Source: Cladobotryum mycophilum (taxonomy: Eukaryota > Ascomycota > Sordariomycetes > Hypocreales > Hypocreaceae). Taken from it: a stretch of 64,000 bases of DNA. The stretch covers positions 2,294,001 through 2,358,000 of the forward strand of contig CM071590.1 in the NCBI GenBank assembly GCA_036429605.1, read 5' to 3'. Shown piece by piece: positions 1-12,415 of the stretch (positions within the stretch are counted from its first letter, which is position 1; every line of letters begins with the position of its first letter). The position numbers and the translations under genes are program-made. The notes below the pieces were generated by a model, which did no database searches, had not been told where the DNA came from, and worked only from the letters and a program-made list of their open reading frames with translations.

Positions 1-2
1 GA

Positions 3-2244
3 GAGGCGGCTGCAACTACTCCTCCAGACTCACCACTCAAAACCGCGCCGGCGCGTCTCCAGTCCCCAAAGGTCATCCTCAGCAACCAGGATGACGAAGT
101 GTTAAGCCATGATTCACGGCAACCTTTGCATTCGACGAGGTAAAAGCTTTTGCACCTCCTCTTCTCGCGTGTCACAACGCTAATGACGTGAACTCGGGAG
201 GTGCAGTTCTGAACCAACCACTCTGCTTCATGGCTACGCCAGTCCCTTGAGGCAACATAAACGGACACCGAGCGCTCATCGTGAAATCAAGGTTAGACCG
301 CTTACTCTAGTTAACAACCGGCAGAGCACCTGCTAATCGCATAAATAGGAGACCTTGGATGCACGGGTTGAGTTCACAAATGATGAGACCGATGGTCGAA
401 CCCATCACAGAATAAATCAATATGTCATCATGGAAGAGATTGGGCGGGGATCCTACGGCGCTGTTCATAGAGCAACTGACCAGTTTGGTAATGAGTTTGT
501 GAGATATTACTGTGTAATACGTTTTCATTTCTCTGCCGCTGATTCCATGAGATTTAGGCCGTCAAGGAGTTCTCCAAAACACGCCTACGAAGGCGCGCTC
601 AGTCCCAGGCGATGAGGCAGGGTCCTCTAGGACCAAGACGCCTGCCTGGAAGGGGCGGTCCTCTAACACCTCAGCTCAACGGTCTTCGTACCAGCGAGAA
701 GAATGACGCCTTGTTCTTCATCCGAGAAGAAATAGCCATCATGAAGAAGCTCAACCACCCAAACCTCGCTCAGCTCATTGAAGTTCTCGACGACCCTGAG
801 GAGGACTCTCTGTACATTGTCATGGAGATGTGTAAAAAGGGCGTCATAATGAAGGTGGGACTGGATGAGAAGGCAACTCCTTACACTGACGAAGAGTGTC
901 GATTTTGGTTTAGGGACTTGATCCTAGGCATTGAATACTGTAAGTTACCACGACCGCTCTCGTTTCTTTGTTCCCGGTATTGAGTATTAACTCCTTTGGA
1001 TAGTGCATGCTCAGGGTGTGATCCACCGAGATATCAAGCCCGATAACTTGCTGTTATCTGACGATGATGTTCTCAAAGTCGTAGATTTCGGCGTCTCAGA
1101 AATGTTCGAGAAAACAAAGAACATGAGAACGGCCAAGTCTGCAGGTTCGCCTGCCTTCCTGCCTCCCGAACTTTGTGGTAAGCACACCGAGGTGTCTGGT
1201 ACAGCAGCCGACATTTGGTCCATGGGTGTCACACTCTATTGTCTGAAATACGGCAGCATACCATTCAACGGAAGTGGTATTTTGGAGATATATGAAGCCA
1301 TCAAGTCTGAAGACGTCAAGATACCAGACGACGAGACTACCCACTTTTCCGATGTCATTACAAGGCTTCTAAATAAGAACCCAGACACACGTATTACTAT
1401 GAGAGAACTGCGAGTAAGTCTATCTCACCAACAATAAGATCAATACTGGCTTTGCTGACCACTCTCGCAGCAACATTCATGGGTTACCAAGTGCGGCACA
1501 GACACTCTCCTCTCAGCCGAGGAGAATTGTGCGCATCTTATTGAGCCGCCGAACGAACTGGAACTGAATCATGCATTCACCAAGAAGATGAACCATCTTC
1601 TCTGCGTAATGAAAGCCATTCATCGACTAAAATCACGAGTGGCTCGCAGACGCAAGAATAAACGCATGTCTGAATCGACGAGCGGCGCGGAGAGTACCAG
1701 TCTCCTTCCGAGCTCGTTTGATACCATGAGAGAAAGGGCCAGGCTTGTTGATATAGCGACCTTGATCACCAAACAAAAGAATATGCTCGCAACTGCGGAT
1801 GGCAATGAACTCCTCAAAGGACATGCACACGACGTAAGTGATCAGGAGCCATTATTCTTAGGCATCGGCACTGGCGCAAGGAACGACTTTGTCAGGGATG
1901 AGCCCACGCCGGATGTAGTGTCAGACTCCCCTACAGCAGTGGATTACGACGTATACGACAGGGCGTACGAGGAAGCCATTAATCAACGGGTAAAGGCAAC
2001 CCAACCCGTCATGTACCTGAACAAGCTCGTCGGGGGAAAAGACTACTTCAAGAATATGGAGAATCTTGTAGACGAAACCTCAATCTCGCCGCCACCTATG
2101 CAGGCGCAAGGAGAGGGATCCGAAACCCAATCACTTGGCCATGTGTCACCACCGCCCTTGGAAAGTAAGCTGGCCCAACTGGTTGCTAAAGTTGGAGTCT
2201 CCGATGCACAGGGTCACAAGAATGAGGCGGAAGTCCAGAACTAA
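3..2244 (+). CDS. Ser/Thr protein kinase, CaMKK / SNF1-activating kinase type (5' end outside window)
   Basis: Probable upstream activator of Snf1/AMPK-type kinases, related to yeast Sak1/Tos3/Elm1 and fission yeast Ssp1. The exons I read are 3-139 (partial), 349-498, 558-939, 1004-1413 and 1471-2244. Visible motifs are the glycine loop GRGSYGAV, the catalytic lysine in AVKEF (first codons of the third exon), HRDIKPDN, DFG (DFGVSE), and an activation segment ending SPAFLPPELC, where the usual APE reads PPE. As in CaMKK relatives, an Arg/Gly/Pro-rich insert follows the lysine (about 575-690). After the kinase domain comes a polar tail of about 260 residues that looks disordered. The first exon reads openly from the window edge (TTPPDSP... 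SPKVIL) but joins exon 2 in frame only if one base is missing near 123-127 (see findings). The family call is firm; the exact orthologue and the 5' end are not. Confidence 0.85.
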
Positions 2245-4610
2245 CCCATGTCTCTCTTCTGGATTTCATTGAACAAACCATATGAAGCAAGGGGGTTTGG
2301 TTGGCTGGCCTCGGATGAAATGAAAAAAAAAAAAAAAATGTCGACATTTTATGCAACTTATTTCCCTTTCATCTATCGGGAAAACAAAATTCAACGTGCG
2401 AATAATTGCGGCAACTACTTTGATGCAGCCCTTTGGATCAGGGGCCCCGGATGACTTTCTTGGCAGGGCCAACGTGAGTGAGTGAGCATGGAACCAACAA
2501 CCAACAGTTCGTCCCAGCAGCAGGCCTGTGCGGGCTGCCTCCCATCCCATGCTGGATGCAATAATCCATGCATAATGCACCCGTAAAATATCGGGTTATT
2601 TCGAGATGACTCTTTTCCGACTCGGCTGAATCTGTCAATTGCACTGTACCTGCCTTTCTTTATCAAGGGATAGTATTAGATAGTTCACCGCTCTGGTATG
2701 ATTATTATTATGAAACGAACTTGGCAAGCAGAGGCCCTTCCATCGAACGTTCCAACAACGGTCGGTGAGAGGGGGCACTATTACTATTACAACTTAAATA
2801 CTCGGAGCATGCGACATGTCGACAGTAATGACAAGAGGACGAAGAGGCTAGGGGCAATGGGTTGAGGTCGAGACTGATGGGTATGGTAACGACGCCAAGC
2901 AAGCCATTGAGCATTTGTCTCATTAGATATGGATACGACACTGGAATATTCACCCCCGATAAGAAAGATTTTGTGAGAAAGAAACATTGCCAGGCCCCAG
3001 GCTCCAGGCCACAGACAGGCCACAGTGCCCACTCTGACCAGGTCTACCTGAGACGTCTCCCGCGTCCCGTTCCATGTCAGCCTTGTCTTGGTCGTCCATG
3101 CACACTAGTCGTATACCGGGAGCTTGGGCCAGTTTAACAAATCAAGGTCGCGGAATCTACCGCCGTTCCTTCGAGAAATCAATCGAGAAGGTTGCGATCT
3201 GCAAACGGTCCAGAACCCGGGAGTGTCTCAACACGATCAAGACAGCGATGCAACTTGTCAGTTCACATTCCGACAAGGACCATGTATCTACAAGTACGTG
3301 ATGCCTTTTTTCCAAGGAGTTGTTACATACCCAGTTGAGAAGGAGGGCTGAGGGGGTTTGGAGAGTCTAGATTAGCCACGTCGCTAATTCTTGCATTTCA
3401 AAGAACCCGGACTGGAATCCGGCAACAGTTCCCGCCGGGGGAGGGGGCCTATTTCTTTGTGCGATCTACTCCGTAGTAGTACAAGTACCAGAAAGTTGAG
3501 TTGATTTGAAGCAACGCTTTGGCCATTGAGACACGAGAGATTAAGCACGGGCACTCCGGGGAATGTTTCCCGGGTTGTTCGTTGATGAAATAGATTTCTC
3601 ATCGGAAGTTTCTTTTCTTTCCGTTGATAAAGAATGCGTCGGGAGGAAAGAGAATGGAGAAAAGATTGGCGGATAGTGAAGGCTTTCTTGGCAAAGATAA
3701 GTCCCGTTGGTGACATCAAGGGGAGGCGAGCTTTTGCCAAGGGGGGAAAAGAACGCAGATCGGCACGCATGGCTGACAGCCCATCCCAAACGGCCGCTTA
3801 GATCCGCTTTTACAGGCAAACAAAAAAAGATGACTTGCAACTATATACGGGGACGGAAGGGAAAGATGGAGTACGGCGTACAGCAGGTTTTTTTTCGGGG
3901 TGCGGAGAAGGATGGTGGGATGGGAGTGTGTGTATGCGGAGATGGGGGAGGGGGGAACGGGTGGATGGTAAGTTGTTGAGCCGTTTGGAGTCTAAACATT
4001 CATCATACGGTCTCTCTGGTTATGGGTCTCGGGTCTCATAGATACCAGTATGTGAGATCACCACAAATCTAGATTGAGAGGAGAGAGGGATAGGAGAAGA
4101 GAGAGAGAGAGATGCGGCAAAGATCAGCTTTGGGGATTTGCGGTTTTCCCTTTGGACAAAAGAACGGCGCAACCTCGGGATTCAATTTGCTTTGTTGTCA
4201 ATTTTTGGACTGGGATCATATTTTTTTACTTGGGGTTCCTCGGCTGTTTGAACAATCGCGGTATTGCCCCAATGACTTCATAGTTTGGGGGCCGTTCTAA
4301 GTCGGGAACTAGCGAGAAGAAAGAAGAAGAAAAGATCTCTAAGGGATTGAAGGATGGACAGGACATTGGACAAGACGGGACAATTGGTCTGGCAGTCCCC
4401 TCCGCTACGCGTTTTCCGCTAACTAACTAATGAGGACGATTGGCGAAAGGTGAGATGTCAAGCGTCCGTCCTATGGACATGATTGGGAGGGGGCCGCAGA
4501 GAAATGCCGCATACATTTCGTCTGGTCTGGTCTATTTCTTTTGTTGTCTCCAGGAGGTCTCCAAGAGGTCGCGTTTTCTTACTGTTGTGCGTGCGTTGTG
4601 CATACCTGAC

Positions 4611-4640
4611 ATACATACATACATGCGTACATGCGTACAT
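4611..4640. repeat. CATA / ATGCGTAC short tandem repeat
   Basis: About four ACAT units followed by two ATGCGTAC units. It is a non-coding microsatellite in the long intergenic stretch. Confidence 0.85.
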
Positions 4641-4807
4641 GACGGGCTGCAGGGACACCAGCAGGAGTGAGCATGGCCTCATGCGTGTGAGTGCGTATGC
4701 GGTACAGGGCAATGGGGGGGCTGGCGGACCAGTTACAGATGAAGGATTTCATGCGCTGTCACCCTGTCTGCGTATCTGCTTGGCTGCCCCCCCATGTTTA
4801 TTGTATG

Positions 4808-4838
4808 TACCTACCTACCTACCTACCTACCTACCTAC
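4808..4838. repeat. (TACC)n microsatellite
   Basis: About seven to eight uninterrupted 4-bp TACC units, ending in TACTTATAGG. The same CCTA/TACC word recurs in other gaps of the window (for example near 18,505 and 19,876). Confidence 0.9.
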
Positions 4839-7800
4839 TTATAGGTGCATTACATATTGGGAATAATGAAAAAAGATCTGACGATAATAATCATGCTATT
4901 TTGTTTAGGTGCTGCTGCTACTGCTGCTACTCTGTGGGGGATGCAGGAGAGAATTGAACCAAACAAGGGGAGGCTGAAGATGACGATGGTGACGATGATG
5001 GTGATGATGATGAGAAAGAGGGTTTCTCTTCTTCTTCCTCTTCTGCTCCCCGAAAAGCATGGGGACGGGCTGGCATCTGCTAGTCTTTCTGCAGCACCTA
5101 CGCCTTTCTGACACGTGCACAAGCCATTCGATTGCCCGGACATCCCTTTTTTCTTTCTTTCTGTCCCCGTCCTTTTCGGGTTCTTTATTTGTTGGCGGTT
5201 CCCGGGTAGTCCTGGGCTGAATGAGGACGCCGATGCGGTCTATGCACACACACACACACATAGAATACTTGTGTGGTACATGGGCATGGCACGGCATGGC
5301 ATGGGATTCCCGTTTCTTACTTGCCGCTACGGCTGAAGGGCAAAAGAGCAATGGGCAAAAAGATGATTGTTGAGTTGAGTTGAGTTGACATTTTGAGGCA
5401 TGCCGGTTAAGAACCCATTCCATTCCATTCCCCATTCCCCCTTCCGGTCTCCGCGGGGCCGGGGCTGTTCCAAGTTAAGGGAGGAAAAAAAGAACGACAG
5501 TCTAGAATAGTGACCAAAGATCAAGTATGGCTCATGGGTGGCATAAACAGAGACAGTATTGGTCACGAAATGGAATGATTATGTATTACCCCCCTCCAAA
5601 GGCACATGGAATCCTGATTCGGAAACAAATTACAAGACATTTTTTTGGGCGTATTGTCTCAACTGCTGTGTTCCCCCCCCCACCCTCCGAATGAGGCAAC
5701 TTGAAGGGGAGAAAAAAGAGTTGGAGACATTGCGCCCTACCTGAAGAAGGAAAAGCTGCATGTTTAAAATTGGGAGAAAAGAAAAGAAAAGAAAAGAAGA
5801 GAAAGAAGACAAAGAAGAGGAAAGAAAAAAGAGACACATTCAACTGAAGAGATCAGAAACCTTTTGTCTCATCAGTGGCGCATGTCTGACTCTTTTCTTG
5901 ATAACTTACATATACAAAAAATTAAAAGAATTTTTACTCTTAAGTATAAGCCTAAAAAGTATGTATGAATGCCCTGTTTTGTTACATGGAAGAAGTATAA
6001 AAACACTGCCACGTCCAAGGGCTTGGCGAGTTTTCCGGATGCCGTCTTGGCAGGCTGGGCACGCTTGACGCTTTGGTAAAAGCTTCTTGTTCGCTCTCGT
6101 TGTTGGTATGCACGTACAAGTAAGTAGCATGTGAAGCTTGTACTGTGCAACTGTGTGAACGTGACGATGTTTTAGTCAAGGTTTGTCTGTCTGTATGTGT
6201 TGACAAAACCACCACCACCCCAAAAAAAAAAAAAAAAGGGGGCTTGATGACTACTGCTAGTTAACCAAGCAGGGAGAGAGAGAAAGAAGGGGAGGGGGGG
6301 GTCTACTAATTTACTTCGATAAACTACAGATTACGTTGGTCGTTTTGAGGCTGAACAACGTGGTGGCTTGATCTTTTTTTATTGTTACTCCGTCATGCGC
6401 GCAGGGCAGGGCAGTTAAGAGAGTTGTATACATACATACATGCAAGCGTGCGTGCATCCATACCTAGTAGGTACGTACATATTACATATTACAATGTCAT
6501 CGTCAAACCATGTGGGAAAGAAGAGAGACGAGACGAGACGAGAAGAGAAAAAAATGAGGGCATGGATGTAACATGGAAGCATATGCCAAGACTTAGACGA
6601 GGGCCGCAGATGGGGAGCCCAAGAAAGAAAAAAGAAAATGATGAAAAATGATGATACTTGTAGTAAAGACTTGTCTCTCGGTGACACCACCCACAGGGAA
6701 ATGATCAGAAATTCAATACGAGAAGAGACAGAGAAAGAAAGAAAGCAAGGAAAGGAAGCGGTGGACTAGCTCTCCAGACTTGGTGTAGTATAGAGGCTGT
6801 AGGTAGTCTGATGGAAGTTGTTACAGAGGTTATTAGTAGAAGTGGCTGAATGCTCGTGAAAGAGAAGAAGGCAGAGAGCGAGACAGAGGCACAGACGGAC
6901 AGAGAGAGAGAACGTGAGAAAGCCCAGGGCTTGCAAATAGTCTGGTAAAAGGATCCCCCCCAATCCCCATGCAAGCATCCCCCGTTTTCCCACTGAAATT
7001 TCCCTCTTTGAGGCAATACATACATACTCCATACATACTTACTTGTACTTGGTTGAGAGAGACAAACGGACGGACGGAAAGAAAGAAAGAGTTGATTTTT
7101 ACGATTGCTAGATTGTTTTTATTTTTATTTTCTATAATAATCATCTTTGCTTCATTTGTCTTGTAGTTTTATCCCATCCATACGATCTACTATCTCGTCT
7201 TTCTGCTACCAATAAATTGAAAAAAAAAGGGTCACTCACTCAACTTCTACTAGTCTCCTGCATGGAAATCCATTAATTAATTGCCTCCAACGCGCTCTAG
7301 TACCAAACGAGTGTCCCTCCTCCACCGCAACAGCTTTGTACCATACGTACGTACGTACCTACAAGTAACTCGTAGTCTTTTATTTTTTTTATTTTTTATT
7401 TTTTTTATAATTCTTTTTATAACAAAACAGTTAGTTTCATTACCTGGAGATTGAAAGGATCTAGCCAGAGTTTTGACTTGGGGGTACTCCGACTCTACGT
7501 GCTAGCATAGAGGTACGTACTTTTTTCACCAAAGGCAACCAAGGGCACGAGCCCAAAAAAAAAGCACGAGCTTCACGGTTTCGATACAGACAGTACGGCG
7601 AGTGCTGCGCGGATACTTTCAAAATACCTCCCGCCCTTGGCGTTTTATCCCTTGTCCTCCTTCCACTGAACAAGCATGGATTGGGATTGATTGCCCTATT
7701 GCACAGCAGGAAAGCCGAAGCGCACTGTCGCACAGGCACAACGCAGCAACTGCAACAGCAACTGCCACCACCACCACCTTCAGCGTGCCCCCCATCCGTG

Positions 7801-8746
7801 GCTTTGTTGGTCTCGTCTTCTTCTCCTTCTTCCTCTTCTTCTTGTTGCCCTTGTATACTCCATGTACCCGGGCAGTAGTTAGTTGTCCACGCCCCCCCTG
7901 CGGGTGCCAGCCATCCAGCGCTGTCAGAGGGTCCCAAACTGGTAAAATGTTTGACAAGGGGGACTTTTTTGCCCTCTTCTGCATTGGGGCGATTCCTGGA
8001 GGGAACCAACAAGCCTAAATTCTCTCTCTCTCACACTCTCTCACTCTCGCTAGGGCTCTGTTCCGGAGCAACCTACACTACGCACTGCACACTACACACA
8101 CTGCACCACCCAGCGGCGGATGGATGTAGAAAAAGGATATCCCTAGTAATCTAGAAGTAATCGACATGCCATTCTCATCTCATCTCCCCCACGCGCGCGC
8201 CCTGCCATGCCACGCCATGCCACCGCCCACCATCGGATTCAGATTCATTGGATCAATGTCTTTCTTTGCCCTGCCCTGGAAAAGTTACAAGGGGGGAGGA
8301 AGAGGGGAGGAGGAGGGAAGGGGGGGATCTTTAGTGTTTCTTACCTGTCCCAAGGGTTTCAATGTGTGTCTTGTTTCTTGTCTGGTCTTGTTGTTTCTCG
8401 GCCTTCTTGGCTTCCCATCCCAGTAACCCATGTTGTCTTGATGCCAAACTCGGGCTGTTGCTTGCTCAATGGGCCCAGATTCATAAAGTATCGATTCACT
8501 CTGCTTTGCACGCACATGGCAGCCCATCCCCTCATCCTATACATAAGGCCATGCCCATGCCCATGCCCTGCCCATACCAATGCACACCTCACCGTCTGTC
8601 TTTTGGTGCTGCTCTCTTCTTTATTTTTCTTCTACTGCCCACACACCACCCGCCAGCGAGCCAGCGAGCCAGCCAGCCCACCCCCAAAAAAGAAAACGGC
8701 TCAGCCAGCTATACTATAGTCCAAACCGTCCTAGTTAGCTGGAGCA

Positions 8747-8786
8747 GGCAAGCAAGCAAGCAAGCAAAGCACAGCACAGCACAGCA
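8747..8786. repeat. (AAGC)n followed by (ACAGC)n
   Basis: A run of GCAA/AAGC tetramers followed directly by four ACAGC pentamers, in the non-coding stretch upstream of the HAL4-type kinase. Confidence 0.8.
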
Positions 8787-9368
8787 CCACTGCCTGCACT
8801 CTTTTTCTCGCCCACTTATTTACTGCACTGTACTTACTCACTTATTGCCTTGTCTCTTGGGACTTGGGGGGACGTTCCCAGTTGGTTACTCGGTAGTTTT
8901 CTGCTACCCTGACAGGTCGGCGCATTGTGAGCCAGTCAGTTACTGCAGTACGCTGTACTTACAGTTGAGGACAAGCTCCAATTTCGTGTCCCATATTTTT
9001 TTTTGCTCTCTCTCTCTCTCTCTCGCTCTTGCCCTTTCCTTGAATTGGGATTCCCCACCTTGAAACCCTACCAGGTACCTCATATGGTGCTGTCAAATAC
9101 AGGGTCGTTAAAGTACCAAAATTATTAGCACAAAACAATCAGCTAATAATACTTGTTCATACTTGTACTTGCTTGCTTGTACTTGAGCCAGCCGGCCAGC
9201 CAGCCAGCAAGCAGACGGCCAGACCTTACCCGCAGCCGCCCTTTTCCCTCACTCATTCACTTACTCACTTCACTCACTCACTTTTGTTCGCTCACTAAAA
9301 AAAAAAAAAAAGGCGAATACTAATTAAAACAATAATATCCTGCCTTTTTTCCCTTTGGCCATTTATTC

Positions 9369-9425
9369 CCTCTTACTCGCCTCTTTTTCCCCAACTCCTC
9401 CTCCTCCTCCTTCTCCTCTCTCTTC

Positions 9426-9456
<31 letters not shown>

Positions 9457-9470
9457 CACTCGGTCTCTCG
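9369..9470. repeat. CTC / CT-rich pyrimidine tract
   Basis: Nearly pure pyrimidine on the + strand, with CTC and CT repeats. Such tracts are common near fungal transcription starts. It lies about 1.4 kb before the kinase ATG at 10,858, so it may mark the core promoter; that part is inference. Confidence 0.6.
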
Positions 9471-10857
9471 ATCCACCCCCTTTTTTAATTTACCTCTTTT
9501 TGTTTACTTTAAACTTTTCATTCATCTCTTCTTTAATCATTGGGAAACTCTTTTTATTTATTTTTATTTTTAACCTTTGACCTCTGGCTCCGCCCTTTTA
9601 CTTGGGCCATTTTTTTGCTGCTGCTTCTTCTTCCCTGGGGGGTCAAGTCAGGTTCAGGTTCAGGTCCAGGTCGGGTCGGGTCAGCGTTTGTTTCTTTTTT
9701 TCAGCTGCTCTCCCTCAGTGCAGCATTGAGCCTTTTGGGGTCGTGTTCAACCCACTGGTGCACTCTGGAACCTTTCTTTTTGGGGGGCTTCAGTGAAACG
9801 CTGCCCACACCAGCGGGATCACTTATACCACCATTCCATCGCCGCATCCTACCCTGGCTTTTTTCTTGTTTTGACGGCCTGCCTATCTGTCTTTGCCTTG
9901 TCTTACAGCAGCAGCAGCAGCACAAGCAACGAACAGCAGCGATCCCATATTGGCACACAAAAATAAACAACTGGAGACAACGACAAACGCATAAAGGACA
10001 AGACCCAAAAAAAAGAACAAAAAAAGAGGACAAACCATCAACCAACCTAACTCGAGAGACAATCGACGCCCGTTGATAAACCAACAAACCCAATCCTTTT
10101 GCTGGAACCTTCTTCTTCGAGGCACTTCCTTTTATTCCCTCTCAGCTTTTTCCTTCTTCTGCTTCCTCTTCTTCCTTCCTTTGCATCCATTCCCCCCACG
10201 CCACCCACCATCGAAGCGCGTGCCCGGTGCCCTGGTTTTCGAGGCCCGCATTCGCCGCAAGCCGAAACCAAACCCCTCCATACAAACGACCCAAGGCCCA
10301 AGCCGAGTGCAGCAACTGACGCTATAAGCCCACCACCACTACCATCACCTATTATTACCTCGCACTCCCACCCTTCGAGGGAACCTTAAAGGTACCCAGT
10401 GATCGGCCGGAAATACAACAATACATCATATACCCTTACCCTGGAGGTGAATCAGAAAAAAGAACGCAACATCACGACGCAGCGCAACGCAACGCAACCC
10501 TTGCCACCACACACACACGCACACCTATACATCCAAGATATCATTACACTTGCAACATCTGGCCCGTGTCCCACAAGATCTTCTATTTCGTCGTCGTAGG
10601 AGTCCGATCCGCCTCGGCATCGGTTCCGTCGCCGGCGAGACCCTCACCGTCATAATACCGACCGCCAAGAAGTTGTGTCGCATTCTTGCCTTGGCATCGT
10701 GATCACGACGACGACGGTGTTCTAGACTAGACACTCTGGAGACTGGCCTCTTATATCACCACTGCAACCCAACCAAAGCACCGTCCGCATTTCGCAACAA
10801 TCCTTCTTCCTCCTTCTCCTCTTTCGCCCTCCTTTGCTCTGATCCCCTCCGACCAAA

Positions 10858-12415
10858 ATGCCGTCCGCTCCAAACGATTCGAAACCAAGCTCAACCCCGA
10901 GTTCGAAGCCTCCCTCAGTCAGATCGCACGATGGAAGCAAAAAATCCCCTGCACTCACATCCAATGACGGCACTGGCTTGTCACCCACCCCCAGCGAAAC
11001 TGTCCTAAAACCCGCACCAGAAAAGACTTCCGTCAAGGACCGAATAACCCGCATGTTCTCAGTCAAGGATCTCACAAAGGTTGCCAATGGCGAATCCGGC
11101 GGCCGCCCTAGAGGCGCATCCGTAAACGGAACTGGAACATCTTCTCCAGCCCCACGAAAAGATGTGCCCCCCGACAAGAACGCAGAAAAGGTCGCTGCAA
11201 TCAAACCCGCCGTCAATGGAAAGGAGCCTAGCACCCGCTTCGTCTCCAATCCCGACGCCCCCGGCGGTCATGAACACTACTTGAAATCAAGCCGGAGACA
11301 AGAAAAGCTTTCTGATATGTGGCGAAGTATTCTCGGCAAGAAACATGAGCCCCCGCAGGAAAACGACCTCTCTCTCGTGTCCAACTGGGTCGATTCACTA
11401 AGACAGGAAAAGGAAGAGGCTGCCGAGAAGAAGAGCAGCATCAACAACACCACCTCGACCCTGGTAGAAAAGTACGGCAAATGCCAAGAGATTGTCGGTC
11501 GCGGCGCCTTTGGCATCGTCAGGATATCACACAAAAAAATTGGTGGCAGCGGAGAGAAGCTCTATGCCGTCAAGGAGTTCCGCCGACGACCCGAGGAGAC
11601 GGAGAAGAAGTACAGCAAGCGACTAACGGCCGAGTTCTGCATCTCCTCGTCTCTCCGCCACCCCAACGTCATCCACACGCTCGATTTACTCAAAGACGCC
11701 AAGGGCGACTACTGCGAGGTTATGGAATTTTGCGCTGGCGGTGATCTCTACACTCTTATTCTTTCGAGCGGCAAGCTAGAAACGCAAGAAGCCGACTGCT
11801 TCTTCAAGCAGATGATGAGAGGTGTCGAGTACCTCCACGAGATGGGCGTGGCCCACCGCGATCTCAAGCCCGAGAATCTCTTGCTCACAACCCGTGGCGC
11901 GCTCAAAATCACCGACTTCGGCAACGGAGAGTGCTTCCGCATGGCTTGGGAGACGGATGCCCACATGGTATCCGGTCTCTGCGGCTCAGCCCCTTACATT
12001 GCCCCCGAGGAATACACAGACAAGGAATTTGACGCACGCGCCGTTGACGTCTGGGCGTGCGGTGTCATTTACATGGCTATGCGGACTGGACGACATTTGT
12101 GGCGACTCGCTAAGAAAGATGAGGACGAGTTCTACGCCCGATACCTTGAGGGTCGCCGCGATGAAGAGGGCTACGGCCCCATCGAGTCTCTACATCGGGT
12201 AAGTTTTCTTCTTCCTCGTATAAAAAAGCACCGCAAGACGCGGCACCCCACTCCTAAAAGATTGATACTAACAAAACCCACAGGCTCGGTGCCGCAACGT
12301 TATTTACTCGGTCCTTGACCCCCATCCTACTCGCCGGCTCACAGCGGCCCAGGTTCTCAAATCCGAGTGGGTTCGCGAAATAAAACTTTGCAAAGCCGGC
12401 GAAGAGGGTCTGTAA
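10858..12415 (+). CDS. HAL4/SAT4-type Ser/Thr protein kinase
   Basis: Two exons (10858-12198 and 12284-12415) give 490 residues. The intron has a GTAAGT donor, a branch point CTAAC near 12,268 and a CAG acceptor. In yeast, Hal4/Sat4 and Hal5 stabilise the Trk1/2 potassium transporters and so control salt tolerance and plasma-membrane transporter turnover. The first 200 or so residues are Ser/Pro/Lys-rich and probably disordered. The kinase domain runs from about residue 205 to the end, with GRGAFGIV, AVKEF, HRDLKPEN, DFGNGE and the APYIAPEEY activation-segment end typical of this subfamily. The second exon supplies the last helix (VLDPHPTRRLTAAQVL). The start is the first ATG of the long open frame and directly follows a pyrimidine-rich leader. 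It is complete, with no missing catalytic residue. Confidence 0.93.

Larger units (their letters stand above)
2245..10857. other. 8.6 kb non-coding stretch between two kinase genes
   Basis: I see no credible protein gene on either strand. The open frames here are short, low in complexity and lack family similarity. It holds the 3' flank of the first kinase, many microsatellites (CATA/CATG, TACC, CA, AAGC, ACAGC, CT tracts), homopolymer runs, and from about 9,300 a strongly pyrimidine-rich, then CCA/ACA-rich leader running up to the next kinase ATG. The last 1.5 kb resembles a long fungal 5' UTR with several upstream ATGs. No tRNA or rRNA was recognised. Confidence 0.6.

Noticed and set aside
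4808..4838. Spaced-repeat (CRISPR-like) or telomeric array
   Set aside because: A plain 4-bp microsatellite with no spacers; the window is eukaryotic, and no TTAGGG-type array is present.
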